64,000 nt of DNA from B30-G6 sp963701385. GTDB lineage: Bacteria; Desulfobacterota; Desulfobacteria; Desulfobacterales; B30-G6. The notes beneath the pieces were generated by a model. The model did no database searches. It saw only the letters and a list, made by a program, of their open reading frames with translations, and had not been told where the DNA came from. The DNA is taken from positions 62,001 to 126,000 of the forward strand of contig CAVOZW010000002.1 of NCBI GenBank assembly GCA_963701385.1, given 5' to 3'. How positions within the stretch are numbered: the first letter of the stretch is position 1; the number at the start of each line of letters is the position of its first letter. Below, one piece after another: positions 53,712 to 62,921 of this stretch. A program made the translations under genes and the position numbers.

Positions 53712-53912
53712 TGTTATTTCCTCAATATGTCACCTGTTCTCGCACCCATCTTAAGAACGGTTCATATCCGTTCGCTCACGCAAAATCCAGAAAGTTGCGT
53801 TACAGCTTTTTGTCTTATCTCTATAGCAATTTGTTTGACAGATCAATGCTGAATCATTACGTTCTGTATTTCTATTATGGGCCTAACAAATAACAAAACC
53901 AAAGACCGTCCA

Positions 53913-54761
53913 ATGCCGCGTTCGCTACTGAAAACCATTCTCTGTCCGACCTGTCGCAAGCTCATTAGCGTCGACGAAGCCCGTTGTCCTTATTGTGGCA
54001 CGTCAAAACCCGGCTCTTGGATACACAACAATTTTATTGCACGCCTGTTCAATGATCCTGCCCGATTCATCAAGGGCATCATATTCGTTAATGTGGGTAT
54101 GTTTGTTCTGGCGATCCTATTGAGTTTTCAGGGACTCCGTCTTTCCATGAATCCGCTCACATTTCTTTCGCCTGACAACCGGAGTCTCCTGCTGCTCGGG
54201 GCAACCGGCGCCGTTCCCATTGACAACTTGCACCGTTGGTGGTCCCTTTTATCGGCCAATTATCTGCACGGCGGCATCTTGCACATATTGTTCAATATGA
54301 TGGCCTTCCGCCAGATCGCAGGTCTTATCGTGCGCGAATACGGTCTTCACCGAATGTTCAGCATCTATACCTTGGGCGGAATCATCGGGTTCTGGGTTTC
54401 ATATACGGCCCAGACACAATTCACCATCGGTTCCTCGGCAGCTATCTGCAGCCTCATCGGGGCCGCCCTTTATTACGGCAAGAGCCGCGGTGGTGTATAC
54501 GGTCAGGCAATTTATCGTCAAATCGGCGGTTGGACATTAATGATTTTTCTTTTCGGTTTCACGATCCCCGGCATCGACAACTGGGGACATGGCGGAGGCA
54601 TTGCCGCCGGCATCCTGCTCGGCCTTGTGTTCGGTTACCATGAAAGAAAAAAAGAAACCCGGCTGCACCAGACGCTTGCACGCGTGTGCGTCCTCTCCAC
54701 CATGGCAGTACTTTTTTGGGCTGTATCGTCGGGCATATATTACTTGATACTGGCACGATGA
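53913..54761 (+). CDS. Rhomboid-family intramembrane serine protease with N-terminal zinc ribbon
   Basis: About 282 residues. A zinc ribbon comes first (CPTCRKLISVDEARCPYCG), then six or seven membrane helices. Rhomboid motifs: HRWWSLLSANYLHGGILHILFN, the catalytic serine in TIGSSAAICS (GSSA where many have GASG) and the catalytic histidine in DNWGHGGGIAAG. It should cleave membrane proteins within the bilayer. No Shine-Dalgarno is clear; the ATG at 53877 would add 12 residues. Confidence 0.88.
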   Translation: MPRSLLKTILCPTCRKLISVDEARCPYCGTSKPGSWIHNNFIARLFNDPARFIKGIIFVNVGMFVLAILLSFQGLRLSMNPLTFLSPDNRSLLLLGATGAVPIDNLHRWWSLLSANYLHGGILHILFNMMAFRQIAGLIVREYGLHRMFSIYTLGGIIGFWVSYTAQTQFTIGSSAAICSLIGAALYYGKSRGGVYGQAIYRQIGGWTLMIFLFGFTIPGIDNWGHGGGIAAGILLGLVFGYHERKKETRLHQTLARVCVLSTMAVLFWAVSSGIYYLILAR

Positions 54762-54828
54762 TCGATACCCGGAATCATTTTGCATTGAACCGTTATAATT
54801 ACCTGTGATTGTTGTATTTACTTTTCTG

Positions 54829-54857
54829 TTGACACGCCAACCATACTATTTTATTCT
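54829..54857 (+). promoter_or_regulatory. Probable promoter of the PilZ-M15-WYL gene group
   Basis: TTGACA at 54829-54834 and TATTCT at 54852-54857, 17 nt apart, the best sigma-70-like pair I noticed in this part. Transcription would start near 54864, leaving a leader of some 65 nt before the ATG at 54932. Confidence 0.55.
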
Positions 54858-54931
54858 TATCTTTGGAGCCGCCGGGGTGGAAATACGAAAAGGATGTGCT
54901 TGCCCGTCGCACGTCCTGTTGCGAATTGGAT

Positions 54932-55309
54932 ATGAATCAGGTTGAACGCAGAAAAAGCAAACGATTCAAAGCCGCCTACGGGGCCTATGCCGTGTTGGGC
55001 CCGAATACATCCAAACTGGGTCAGATCAAGGACATCAGCATGGGCGGTTTGGCTTTCAAATATCTGGCAGATGAGGCCCGCTCCAATGCTGTCGGCAAAC
55101 TGGATATCTTCATCCGCCAAATCGGCTACTGCGTCAAAAACATACCCATAACAACCGTCTCCGATCATGAACTGGCCAAGGAAAATGTCTTCAGTACGGT
55201 ACGGTTAAGACAACAAGGAGTTCAGTTTGGTGAACTGACGCCAGATCAGACCTCACAGCTGTCGTTCATCCTGAAGCACTATACCTCATGGATCGAAGAA
55301 CCTTCTTAA
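54932..55309 (+). CDS. PilZ domain protein (predicted c-di-GMP binding)
   Basis: About 125 residues. The two PilZ signatures are present: an RxxxR motif in ERRKSKRFKA at the N-terminus and the D-x-S-x-x-G motif in IKDISMGGLAF. The rest fits the small beta-barrel (KLDIFIRQIGYCVKNIPI, RLRQQGVQFGELTPDQ). It probably binds cyclic di-GMP and acts as an effector; the partner is unknown. The start is uncertain: the frame is open to 54863 and no site has a good ribosome-binding sequence. Its 3' end overlaps the next gene by 22 nt. Confidence 0.82.
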   Translation: MNQVERRKSKRFKAAYGAYAVLGPNTSKLGQIKDISMGGLAFKYLADEARSNAVGKLDIFIRQIGYCVKNIPITTVSDHELAKENVFSTVRLRQQGVQFGELTPDQTSQLSFILKHYTSWIEEPS

Positions 55310-56112
55310 ACGTCTTCAGTGCTTTTCTCCTGGCACAGTGTCTGCCTGCCACCAGGGTCGTCAGGGCATTTGACCCGACTGCCTCCCTCATGAACGACCC
55401 CTCAGGAGACGCCCTCGGCAACCATCAAAGGCCGAACACTACCCACCATATTTGGCTGCCAAAAAAAGACTGGAAAGTACTTCAGGCCAGCTTGGATCGA
55501 TTTTCCCGTATTCAAGCCCACGTGGGATTCGGCAATTTCTGTCTCATGGGATTTGACGACAGCCTGAAGGTGGCCAGGAGCTATGCCAAGGTGGGTGCGT
55601 TTACCCACCAAGAAGTCGATTTTCTCGATCAATTATTTCACACCGATGCCACCCTCTATGGCTTTCTCGGTGAAAAAACCTTCCATAATATGTCGGACAG
55701 CGTCGCTGGATCAAAGATTCAGAAGATTCCTGGAACCGGCAACTACCTCTTCAAAGGCCTTCCCCAGAAGTACTATCAGCGGATATCACACGATATCGGT
55801 GACCAGGTCGTACTGACAGCCGGCATTCGGGGCATGGCCAAGCAATTTTATCTGTTTCTGGGCAAAATCATAAAAACCAGCGGCAATATATCGTTGGCCT
55901 CCCAATCCATTGCGCCTCCGGGATATTCCTATCACGGGATCGGCGACTTTGACGTTGGGCAGGTCGGCTTCGGCGTCGCCAATTTTAGCACCCGTTTCAG
56001 CCGCACCAAGGTCTATAAGAAATTGACCCAACTGGATTACATTGTCTTTCGGTACCCACAGGACAACCGCCTGGGTGTCCTGTTCGAGCCCTGGCATATC
56101 CAAATTGTTTAG
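55288..56112 (+). CDS. Tat-exported M15-family D,D-carboxypeptidase-like protein
   Basis: 274 residues. The N-terminus MDRRTFLNVFSAFLLAQCLP carries a twin-arginine RRxFL motif and a hydrophobic core, so export by Tat is likely. The C-terminal domain has the zinc and catalytic pattern of the VanY/M15B peptidases: H216 and D222 in YSYHGIGDFDVG, and E267 with H270 in FEPWHIQ. Expected to trim peptidoglycan cross-peptides in the periplasm. It starts inside the 3' end of the PilZ gene, which suggests translational coupling. Confidence 0.82.
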   Translation: MDRRTFLNVFSAFLLAQCLPATRVVRAFDPTASLMNDPSGDALGNHQRPNTTHHIWLPKKDWKVLQASLDRFSRIQAHVGFGNFCLMGFDDSLKVARSYAKVGAFTHQEVDFLDQLFHTDATLYGFLGEKTFHNMSDSVAGSKIQKIPGTGNYLFKGLPQKYYQRISHDIGDQVVLTAGIRGMAKQFYLFLGKIIKTSGNISLASQSIAPPGYSYHGIGDFDVGQVGFGVANFSTRFSRTKVYKKLTQLDYIVFRYPQDNRLGVLFEPWHIQIV

Positions 56113-56150
56113 CCCACGTATTTATTTCGATCAAGAACCGGATGTCATAG

Positions 56151-57149
56151 ATGGCTAGAGGCGACCAACTGGGAAGACAATGGAAAATCATCAGGCACTT
56201 GATCGCCTCGAATCGGGGGAAATCGGTACAGGACCTGGCCGCTGAGTTGTCCTGCCATTCCAGGACCGTCTACAGGGACCTGGAAGCACTTCAGGTCGCT
56301 GGATTTCCGGTCTATTCCGATCGAAAGAATCAAAAAAACTACTGGTCCCTGATGCCGTCCGCTAAGCATCAAATACCGATTCCCTTTAACATAACGGAGC
56401 TCATGGCGCTCTATTTCAGCAGTGACATGTTGAAAATGCTGAAAAATACGCTCTTTTACGATTCTCTCGAATCTCTTTTTAAAAAAATAAAAGCGACCCT
56501 GCCGCCTGAATATGTGACCTATCTGCAACAACTTGAATCCGGCCTGAAAGTCGACCTCAAACCAACCAAAGATTACAGCCAATTCAGGAAGATCATCGAC
56601 CAGATCAACGAAGCCGTTCTCAATCGGCAGCATGTCCACATGACCTATTTCGCCATGAGCCGCAAAAAGACCTCCCGGCGCGTTGTCGCTCCCTACAAAC
56701 TCTGGTTTTTCGATGGCACGTTTTACATGCTCGGTTTTTGTCATCTCAGGCAAGATGTGCGTTTGTTTGCTGTTGACAGGATACGAAAGATGGTATTAAC
56801 AGGTACGACCTTTGAAGCACCGCAGGATTTTGTTCTAGAAAACCTTCTGCGCCATAGTTTCGGTGCCTTTTTGGGCGAGCCGGTTCAGGTGGTTGTTCAT
56901 TTTTCCCCAAAAGTTGCCGGCTATATCAATGAAAAGATATGGCATGAAAGTCAAGTCGTGGAGCAACAGAAGGACGGATCGCTGATTTTCAGGGCCGAAA
57001 TCGCCGGGACCCAAGAAATCAAGTTCTGGATCCTGCGCTGGGGAAAAGATGCGCTGGTGTTGGAACCCGACTCTCTGCGTGAAGAAATCCGAATGGAAGC
57101 TGAAGGTATTTTGAAACATTATGATACAGCTCGAATCAAAACTGCCTGA
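56151..57149 (+). CDS. HTH-WYL transcriptional regulator
   Basis: 332 residues: N-terminal winged helix of the DeoR/HTH_11 type (about 1-60; SVQDLAAELSCHSRTVYRDL is the recognition region), a middle helical segment, then a WYL domain (about 150-225; VHMTYFAMSRKKTSRRVVAP, PYKLWFFDGTFYMLGFC, FAVDRIRKMV) and the WCX C-terminal extension. WYL domains sense small ligands or nucleic acids. The target is unknown. It overlaps the following transaminase gene by 29 nt, so it may be expressed with that group. Confidence 0.9.
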   Translation: MARGDQLGRQWKIIRHLIASNRGKSVQDLAAELSCHSRTVYRDLEALQVAGFPVYSDRKNQKNYWSLMPSAKHQIPIPFNITELMALYFSSDMLKMLKNTLFYDSLESLFKKIKATLPPEYVTYLQQLESGLKVDLKPTKDYSQFRKIIDQINEAVLNRQHVHMTYFAMSRKKTSRRVVAPYKLWFFDGTFYMLGFCHLRQDVRLFAVDRIRKMVLTGTTFEAPQDFVLENLLRHSFGAFLGEPVQVVVHFSPKVAGYINEKIWHESQVVEQQKDGSLIFRAEIAGTQEIKFWILRWGKDALVLEPDSLREEIRMEAEGILKHYDTARIKTA

Positions 57150-58266
57150 TGTCGGTGTCACCATCTTTTCGATCATGTCTCAATTGGCCAATCATCACCG
57201 GGCCATTAACCTGAGTCAGGGTTTTCCTGACTTCGATGCAGCCCCCGACCTGATTCAAGGGGTCACCGATTACATGAAAACAGGCAACAACCAGTATGCC
57301 CCCATGCAGGGGGTGCCTGTTCTGCGTCGAAAAATTGCCGAGAAGGTGCGGGAACTATATCATTCTGATTACGACCCGGATACGGAAATCACGGTTACTT
57401 CAGGCGCCACAGAAGCGCTCTATGCCGCCATCACCGCGGTGGTTCGAGCGGGTGACGAGGTCATTATTTTCGAACCAGCCTTTGATGCCTATGCGCCGGT
57501 AGTAAGGCTGAACCAGGGAATTCCTGTTTTCCTGCAGTTGAAACTACCGGACTATCGGATCGACTGGGACGAAGTTGCGGATCGCCTATCAAAGAGAACA
57601 CGTCTCATTATCCTCAACTCGCCCCATAATCCCACGGGCGGCGTTCTTAAAGCATCGGACATGCAGGCTTTGGAGACGGTTTTGGCCGACACGAAAACCT
57701 TGATACTGAGCGACGAGGTATACGAACACATTGTTTTTGACGATCGGGTTCACGAGAGCATCGCCAGTTATCCCGCTCTGGCCGCCAGAAGTTATGTCAT
57801 CAGCTCATTTGGTAAAACCTACCACACCACGGGCTGGAAAATCGGCTATTGTCTGGCGCCGGCAATGCTATCCAAAGAATTTCAACGGGTACATCAGTTC
57901 CTGACATTTTCTGTCAATACCCCCATACAGCTTGCTTATGCCGACATTCTTGACCAGAAAGACCTGTACCGGAAACTGTCATCCTTTTATCAGGATAAAA
58001 GAGACGCTTTTGTGTCCTTTTTAGGCGGTTCGCGCTTTAAACCGGTTCCCTGTAGCGGAACCTATTTTCAAATGATGCGATACGATGCCATATCGGATTT
58101 ACCGGATGTTGAATTCGCACGCTGGATGACCATCGAACACGGCGTTGCGTCCATACCGGTGTCTGTTTTTTATGACGCCAAAACAGATCATAAGGTGGTG
58201 CGCTTCTGCTTTGCCAAGAGAGTAGAGACACTGGAAAGGGCTGCGGAAAAGTTATGCAGGATTTAA
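57121..58266 (+). CDS. Methionine/glutamine-type class I/II aminotransferase (YbdL-like)
   Basis: PLP enzyme of 381 residues. Typical fold I motifs: INLSQGFPDFDAAPDL, NQYAPMQGVPVLRRKIAEKV, TVTSGATEALYAAI, NSPHNPTGGVL and the PLP lysine in SSFGKTYHTTGWKIGY. The QGFPDF and YAPMQG motifs mark the YbdL/kynurenine-oxoglutarate transaminase group, which moves the amino group between methionine or glutamine and 2-oxo acids. The next gene encodes the matching omega-amidase (13-nt overlap), which fits a role in closing methionine salvage. Sequence alone does not show the best substrate. Confidence 0.88.
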   Translation: MIQLESKLPDVGVTIFSIMSQLANHHRAINLSQGFPDFDAAPDLIQGVTDYMKTGNNQYAPMQGVPVLRRKIAEKVRELYHSDYDPDTEITVTSGATEALYAAITAVVRAGDEVIIFEPAFDAYAPVVRLNQGIPVFLQLKLPDYRIDWDEVADRLSKRTRLIILNSPHNPTGGVLKASDMQALETVLADTKTLILSDEVYEHIVFDDRVHESIASYPALAARSYVISSFGKTYHTTGWKIGYCLAPAMLSKEFQRVHQFLTFSVNTPIQLAYADILDQKDLYRKLSSFYQDKRDAFVSFLGGSRFKPVPCSGTYFQMMRYDAISDLPDVEFARWMTIEHGVASIPVSVFYDAKTDHKVVRFCFAKRVETLERAAEKLCRI

Positions 58267-59048
58267 TTGTCACTTTCATCCAAACGGAACTGGTGTGGGA
58301 AGACATTCAAGCCAATCTGGAAATGCTGGATAAAAAAATCGAGGCCATTGAAAACCCTGGCGACCTGATCCTCCTGCCGGAAATGTTTTCAACCGGATTC
58401 AGTATGACGCCAGCCGGGCTCGCCGAAACCATGCAGGGAAGTGCCGTGACATGGATGAAGAAAAAAGCAAGGGATAAATCCGCCGACATCGCAGGCAGCC
58501 TCATGATCGAAGAGGACGGGCGCTTTTTCAATCGCCTGATCTGGGCAAAACCGGATGGCAGGATACTTACCTACGACAAGAAACATCTTTTTCGGTTGAC
58601 CGGAGAGGAAAAGGTATATAGCGCCGGCAACCGCCAATTGACGGTAGCGCTGAAGGGCTGGCGTATTAGGCCTTTTATCTGTTATGATCTTCGATTCCCC
58701 GTCTGGATGAGAAATTCTCGAAAACCTTATGATCTGGCCATCGTTACCGCAAACTGGCCGGCATCCCGCGAAATCCACTGGCAGACACTCTTGCGGGCTA
58801 GGGCCATCGAAAACCAATCCTATGTCATCGGGATCAATCGGATCGGTGTGGACGGCAATCAAATCGAATACAATGGCTATTCATGTGTTGTCGATTATCA
58901 AGGCAACGTTCATTTTCAAGAAGTCATGCGTCCACACACGCAAACCGCGTGTCTTTCTCTTTCGACCCTGCAGAACTACCGAAAAACCTTTCCATTCTGG
59001 ATGGATAGGGATACGGAACTCGACCCGCTTTTCAATGACACTGTCTGA
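58254..59048 (+). CDS. Omega-amidase, carbon-nitrogen hydrolase family (YafV/Nit2-like)
   Basis: 264-residue nitrilase-superfamily amidase. The catalytic Glu-Lys-Cys triad is in place: E in LILLPEMFSTGF, K in YDKKHLFRL and C in RPFICYDLRFPVW. LPEMFSTGFSM and the YDLRFP motif match YafV, which hydrolyses 2-oxoglutaramate and 2-oxosuccinamate produced by glutamine and asparagine transaminases. It overlaps the transaminase gene upstream and the SprT-like gene downstream, so all three are coupled. Confidence 0.9.
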   Translation: MQDLIVTFIQTELVWEDIQANLEMLDKKIEAIENPGDLILLPEMFSTGFSMTPAGLAETMQGSAVTWMKKKARDKSADIAGSLMIEEDGRFFNRLIWAKPDGRILTYDKKHLFRLTGEEKVYSAGNRQLTVALKGWRIRPFICYDLRFPVWMRNSRKPYDLAIVTANWPASREIHWQTLLRARAIENQSYVIGINRIGVDGNQIEYNGYSCVVDYQGNVHFQEVMRPHTQTACLSLSTLQNYRKTFPFWMDRDTELDPLFNDTV

Positions 59049-60147
59049 CATCCGCATACAAGAGGATTTAGAGCGCCGCATCATTCATGGGATCGCCTGC
59101 GAGTGGGAAAACGCATGTTCTCTCTTGTCTATCGATGAACGCCAAGTGATGAAGCAGCCCCTGTTCAGCCTGCAGGCCATCAAAAGCCGCTTGGGTTACT
59201 GGTCGGCTTCGAAAAATGAAATCACCATCAGCCGGACATTTGCCCTGAACTACCCTTGGGATGATGTGCGGGATGTCTTGGTCCATGAAATGGCCCACCA
59301 GTACGCCGAGCAAGTTCTCAAAAGTTCAGATCAATCTCCCCATGGACCTGATTTTTTAAAAGCCTGCCATCGCCTGAGAGCCAACCCAAGCGCGTCAGGC
59401 CATTATAAACCGCTGCATGAACTGATCCACATCCAGGCTCTCAGCAAGCAGGACCGGATTCTGACCCGTGTGAAAAAACTCATGTCTCTTGCTAAAAGCA
59501 GCAATCGCCACGAAGCGGAAGCAGCCATGAGCAAGGCTCACACCTTGATGAAAAAATACAACATCGACCTGTTGAGCAAATCGTCTCATCGAAATTTTGT
59601 CAGCATGTTTATCGGGTTTCCGGCGTTGCGGCACCACAGGGAGGAATACTATCTGGCAAACCTGTTGCAGAAATACTATTTTGTTCAGGGCCTCTGGGTA
59701 TCATCCTATGTCCTGGCAAAAGAAAAAATGGGACGTGTTTTTGAAATCAGCGGACTTCCTGAAAATGTCAAGATCGCTTCCTATGTCTATGATTTCGTCA
59801 AACATACCATCGACAGACACTGGCGACGCTACAATCGGCTGGGAAAGCTGAACCGCTATCGCAAGACAGACTTTGCCGTCGGGATGGTCGAAGGCTTCTG
59901 CCATAAACTGGCCGTCCAGGACCCCATACCGTCGCCACAAGGAACGACAAAGGCTTTGATAGCCCTGGAAGACCCAAGTCTCGTGGCTTACATGTCGCAT
60001 AAATATCCACGTACCAGGACATTTCAGCGATCCGCCTCGAGTCAGGATGACCAAGTGCTCAAACATGGGTATGACATCGGTAAAGACCTGGTCCTGTCGA
60101 AAGGCATCGAATCTAAAGCAAACAGTCATAAACTGTTGACTGAATAA
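59035..60147 (+). CDS. SprT-like zinc peptidase fused to DUF2786
   Basis: 370 residues from the ATG at 59035, which overlaps the amidase stop by 14 nt; the frame stays open far upstream but only as antiphase amidase sequence. Residues about 5-125 are a SprT-like domain with the zinc motif H84-E85-x2-H88 (VLVHEMAHQYAEQ) and a further His near 103. Residues about 140-181 are a DUF2786 domain (ILTRVKKLMSLAKSSNRHEA, then AMSKAHTLMKKYNIDLL). The remainder has aromatic-rich helices and no obvious motif. SprT relatives act on DNA-protein crosslinks or proteins; the role of this fusion is unknown. Confidence 0.85.
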   Translation: MTLSDIRIQEDLERRIIHGIACEWENACSLLSIDERQVMKQPLFSLQAIKSRLGYWSASKNEITISRTFALNYPWDDVRDVLVHEMAHQYAEQVLKSSDQSPHGPDFLKACHRLRANPSASGHYKPLHELIHIQALSKQDRILTRVKKLMSLAKSSNRHEAEAAMSKAHTLMKKYNIDLLSKSSHRNFVSMFIGFPALRHHREEYYLANLLQKYYFVQGLWVSSYVLAKEKMGRVFEISGLPENVKIASYVYDFVKHTIDRHWRRYNRLGKLNRYRKTDFAVGMVEGFCHKLAVQDPIPSPQGTTKALIALEDPSLVAYMSHKYPRTRTFQRSASSQDDQVLKHGYDIGKDLVLSKGIESKANSHKLLTE

Positions 60148-60220
60148 ATAGTATCTAACGGATCATAGTTCGCGTGCTTCAATGATAGCCGCCTTAGGTG
60201 ACTTTTATAGGAGGCAGCAT

Positions 60221-60384
60221 ATGAATAGACCTACAATCATCGGCGTTATAAGAGGCGCTAGCGTCGATGTCAAGGAATGGGAAACGCCAGGAACTGCATC
60301 AACATTCTTTCGAGTGATGTGGTGGTCGCCTGCGCCGGAGGCATGGGCTGTCGGGCCATTACCCAAGCATTGAGCGATAAGTAG
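60221..60384 (+). pseudogene. Remnant of a TIGR00725-type Rossmann nucleotide-binding protein
   Basis: An AGGAGG site precedes an ATG at 60221 that begins RPTIIGVIRGASVDVKEW, like the start of TIGR00725/YpsA-like proteins. After about 20 codons the frame changes to one reading NILSSDVVVACAGGMGCRAITQALSDK and a TAG at 60382, which resembles the later SSDVVVACPGGAGT motif of the same family. The 100 or so residues between are missing. An internal deletion with a frame change fits best. The 50-residue frame from 60221 to 60373 is therefore not a real gene. Confidence 0.6.
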
Positions 60385-60401
60385 CTTATGTTTCCTCTGT
60401 T

Positions 60402-62921
60402 TTATCTTTGATCGCTTGCTTTGGGTTCAGGTATATCTATTTGCTTAGGATCCATCTCTTTCAAGGCATATTCAAAATAGACCCCGCTTTCGATGAGAAG
60501 ATCGAAAAGATCTGGGTCGATTTTATGGTCGTCTTTCATGAATCGAATGATCTTGGTCACCTCGGAAAGTTTCATGGGTTCACGATAGGGTCTATCACGC
60601 GCGGTGAGTGCTTCGAATATGTCCACAATAGCCAAAATCCGGGTCTGCAGGGGAAGCTCCTTTTCCTTAAGCCCCAGTGGATAACCTGACCCATCCAACT
60701 TCTCATGGTGCCCGCCGGCGTACTCCGGAACCTTGCTCAATGTCAATGGAAAAGACAACTGCGACAAAATCTTGAGCGTCATGCTGGCATGGTTCTCGAC
60801 AATCATGCGTTCCTCGTCCGTGAGGTTGCCGTAACGTATGCTCAAGTTCTTGATTTCGTCCTCGGTCAGATATGGTTGTTTCCTGTTTTGAAACGTATAT
60901 TCTTTTTTTCCAATATCTCTAAGTCGTGTGAGTCGTTCTTCGGTCATGGATTGGCTGGAACTGTTACAAGATTTTATGAATTCAAGATCTTGTAGCAAGA
61001 CTCGCAGATTATCGGAAAGCAATTGATCATCCCGACCCAGTTCCGACAGATCGAACTGATTCGTTTGCAGCAGTTTCAGCTTCGCGTGCAAATGCGCATT
61101 TACCATTTCAGACGCAATCAGGGCAAAGCGTGTCTCGAGCAGATTGACACGATCGAAAATAGTTTCAAGTTTGCTTGCTTTGTTGACGATATTTTCAGGC
61201 GTCGTCACCTTGCCAACGTCATGCATCCAGGCCGCCAGCCGAAGCTCTTCCATCTCTTCTTTGGTGAAGCGGAAATCCTTGAAGGGTCCTGTCTCGTCCT
61301 CATTGATTTTCTCGGCCATCATCATACTCAGTTGAACCACACGATTGATGTGGCCCCCGGTGTAGGGAGACTTTTCATCGATGGCCGTGGCAATGCTTCT
61401 GATAAAAGCATAGAAGAGATTGTTCAGGTTTTCGATCAACTGGGCATTGGTCAGCGCTACCGCTGCCTGGGATGCCAGAGCGGCTACCAGATCAACATAA
61501 TCTTCAGAAAATGATATGGTTTCACCGGTTTTTCGGTCTTTGGCATTCAAGAGCTGCAAGACCCCGATGATCTCGTTTTCATGATTCTTGAGTGGCATCA
61601 CGAGCATCGATTTGGTATGATAACCAGAAATAGCGTCATATGCTCTGGGACCTGGAAATTGCTTGCTTTCGGCCCCATAAACATCTTTTACATTGATGGA
61701 GGCACCGGTCAAGGCAACTTTAGACGACACGTTGACATGGTTTGGTTCACCGTTGATGAACAGCGGCACATGCGGCATCTCGATATCCACACCGCTCGTG
61801 CCACCCATTTTCACCCGCATGCTATCGTTCTGGACAATTTCAAATCTCAGTTCCTGGTTTTCCTTGTTCAACAGATAAAGCGTACCGGCATCGGCGTTGG
61901 TGAGGGCTCTGGCTTCAATGACTATCCGTTCCAGAAGTTTCTTGGTGTCCTTTTCCGCAGACAGGGAAAGCCCTATCTGGGTGAGGGTTCGATACCAGCG
62001 TTCGTTTCTGATGAGCGCCTCATCGGCAAGCTTTCGTTCGGTGATATCTTCTATGATGCCGTCATAATACTGAACATGACCCTGTTTGTCCTTGACGGCC
62101 ACGGCCGAAACAGCCCCTGTGAAACGCGTAGCATCCTTGCGTTTGAGACGCAGTTCGACGTTCTTGGCAAACCCTTTTTTCACCAGTCCCTTACTAAATT
62201 TCAAACGCTGAGACGGGTCTTCGTACAGCTCTGAAACATTCGTCGACATCAATTCATCCCGTGAGTCATAACCAAACATTTGCACGATAGCCGGGTTCAC
62301 CTCGATAAACCGTCCCTTTGCACCCACGGTGTTGCGATACACACCCACGTTCAAGTTATCGGTCAGGGATTTATATTTTGTTTCACTCTCTCGAAAAGCG
62401 GCTTCAACACGATTTCGATTTTTTATTTCCGAATTCAACTGTTTGTGCTTCCGTGTAAGCTCGGCAGTTTGTTCCCGAATCTCGGCTTCCATTTCATTGT
62501 ACGCCGTGATCAGATCTTCCTTGGCCTGTTTTTTTTCATCCTTGGAGCGTTTTTTTCCAATGGCACTCTCAATGGTGCTTGACAATACTTCCAGGTCAAA
62601 GGGTTTGTCCAGAAAATCATAAACACCTTTGCGTAAAGAAGCGACGGCAGATTGCGTTGAGGCATGACCGGTAATCACAATGACATTGGTTTCAAGATCT
62701 TTCTCGTTGATGAAATCCATGACCTCATAACCGTCCATGCCAGGCATCATCAAATCAAGCAAGGCAACATCAAACTTCTTTTTTGACAGTTGTGCCACGG
62801 CGTCTTTCCCACCACTTACGGCTGAGGTTTGAAACCCCTTTTTGGTGAGGAACTCCTCAAGAAGCATCCGATAACTGGCATCATCATCCACGATCAATAT
62901 TTCAGGCAACGACACTGTCAT
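60402..62921 (-). CDS. Response regulator with PAS, GAF and HD-GYP domains
   Basis: 839 residues, cytoplasmic. Order: receiver domain (1-125; phosphoacceptor in VALLDLMMPGMDGYEVM, lysine in FLDKPFDLEVL), coiled coil (about 127-175), PAS domain (about 180-300; ending DGIIEDITERK), GAF domain (about 305-500) and a C-terminal HD-GYP domain. The HD pair is in LAAWMHDVGKVTTPE and the GYP motif in KLDGSGYPLGL. About 145 residues lie between the two, more than usual. HD-GYP domains degrade cyclic di-GMP, so this is a likely phosphodiesterase tuned by phosphorylation and ligand sensing; with the PilZ protein it gives the region a c-di-GMP theme. Its ATG overlaps the ispD stop. Confidence 0.92.
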   Translation of the reverse strand: MTVSLPEILIVDDDASYRMLLEEFLTKKGFQTSAVSGGKDAVAQLSKKKFDVALLDLMMPGMDGYEVMDFINEKDLETNVIVITGHASTQSAVASLRKGVYDFLDKPFDLEVLSSTIESAIGKKRSKDEKKQAKEDLITAYNEMEAEIREQTAELTRKHKQLNSEIKNRNRVEAAFRESETKYKSLTDNLNVGVYRNTVGAKGRFIEVNPAIVQMFGYDSRDELMSTNVSELYEDPSQRLKFSKGLVKKGFAKNVELRLKRKDATRFTGAVSAVAVKDKQGHVQYYDGIIEDITERKLADEALIRNERWYRTLTQIGLSLSAEKDTKKLLERIVIEARALTNADAGTLYLLNKENQELRFEIVQNDSMRVKMGGTSGVDIEMPHVPLFINGEPNHVNVSSKVALTGASINVKDVYGAESKQFPGPRAYDAISGYHTKSMLVMPLKNHENEIIGVLQLLNAKDRKTGETISFSEDYVDLVAALASQAAVALTNAQLIENLNNLFYAFIRSIATAIDEKSPYTGGHINRVVQLSMMMAEKINEDETGPFKDFRFTKEEMEELRLAAWMHDVGKVTTPENIVNKASKLETIFDRVNLLETRFALIASEMVNAHLHAKLKLLQTNQFDLSELGRDDQLLSDNLRVLLQDLEFIKSCNSSSQSMTEERLTRLRDIGKKEYTFQNRKQPYLTEDEIKNLSIRYGNLTDEERMIVENHASMTLKILSQLSFPLTLSKVPEYAGGHHEKLDGSGYPLGLKEKELPLQTRILAIVDIFEALTARDRPYREPMKLSEVTKIIRFMKDDHKIDPDLFDLLIESGVYFEYALKEMDPKQIDIPEPKASDQR

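Noticed and set aside
58729..59034. N-terminal extension of the SprT-like gene by about 100 residues
   Set aside because: The extension is an out-of-frame reading of the omega-amidase gene; the ATG at 59035 gives the natural overlap.
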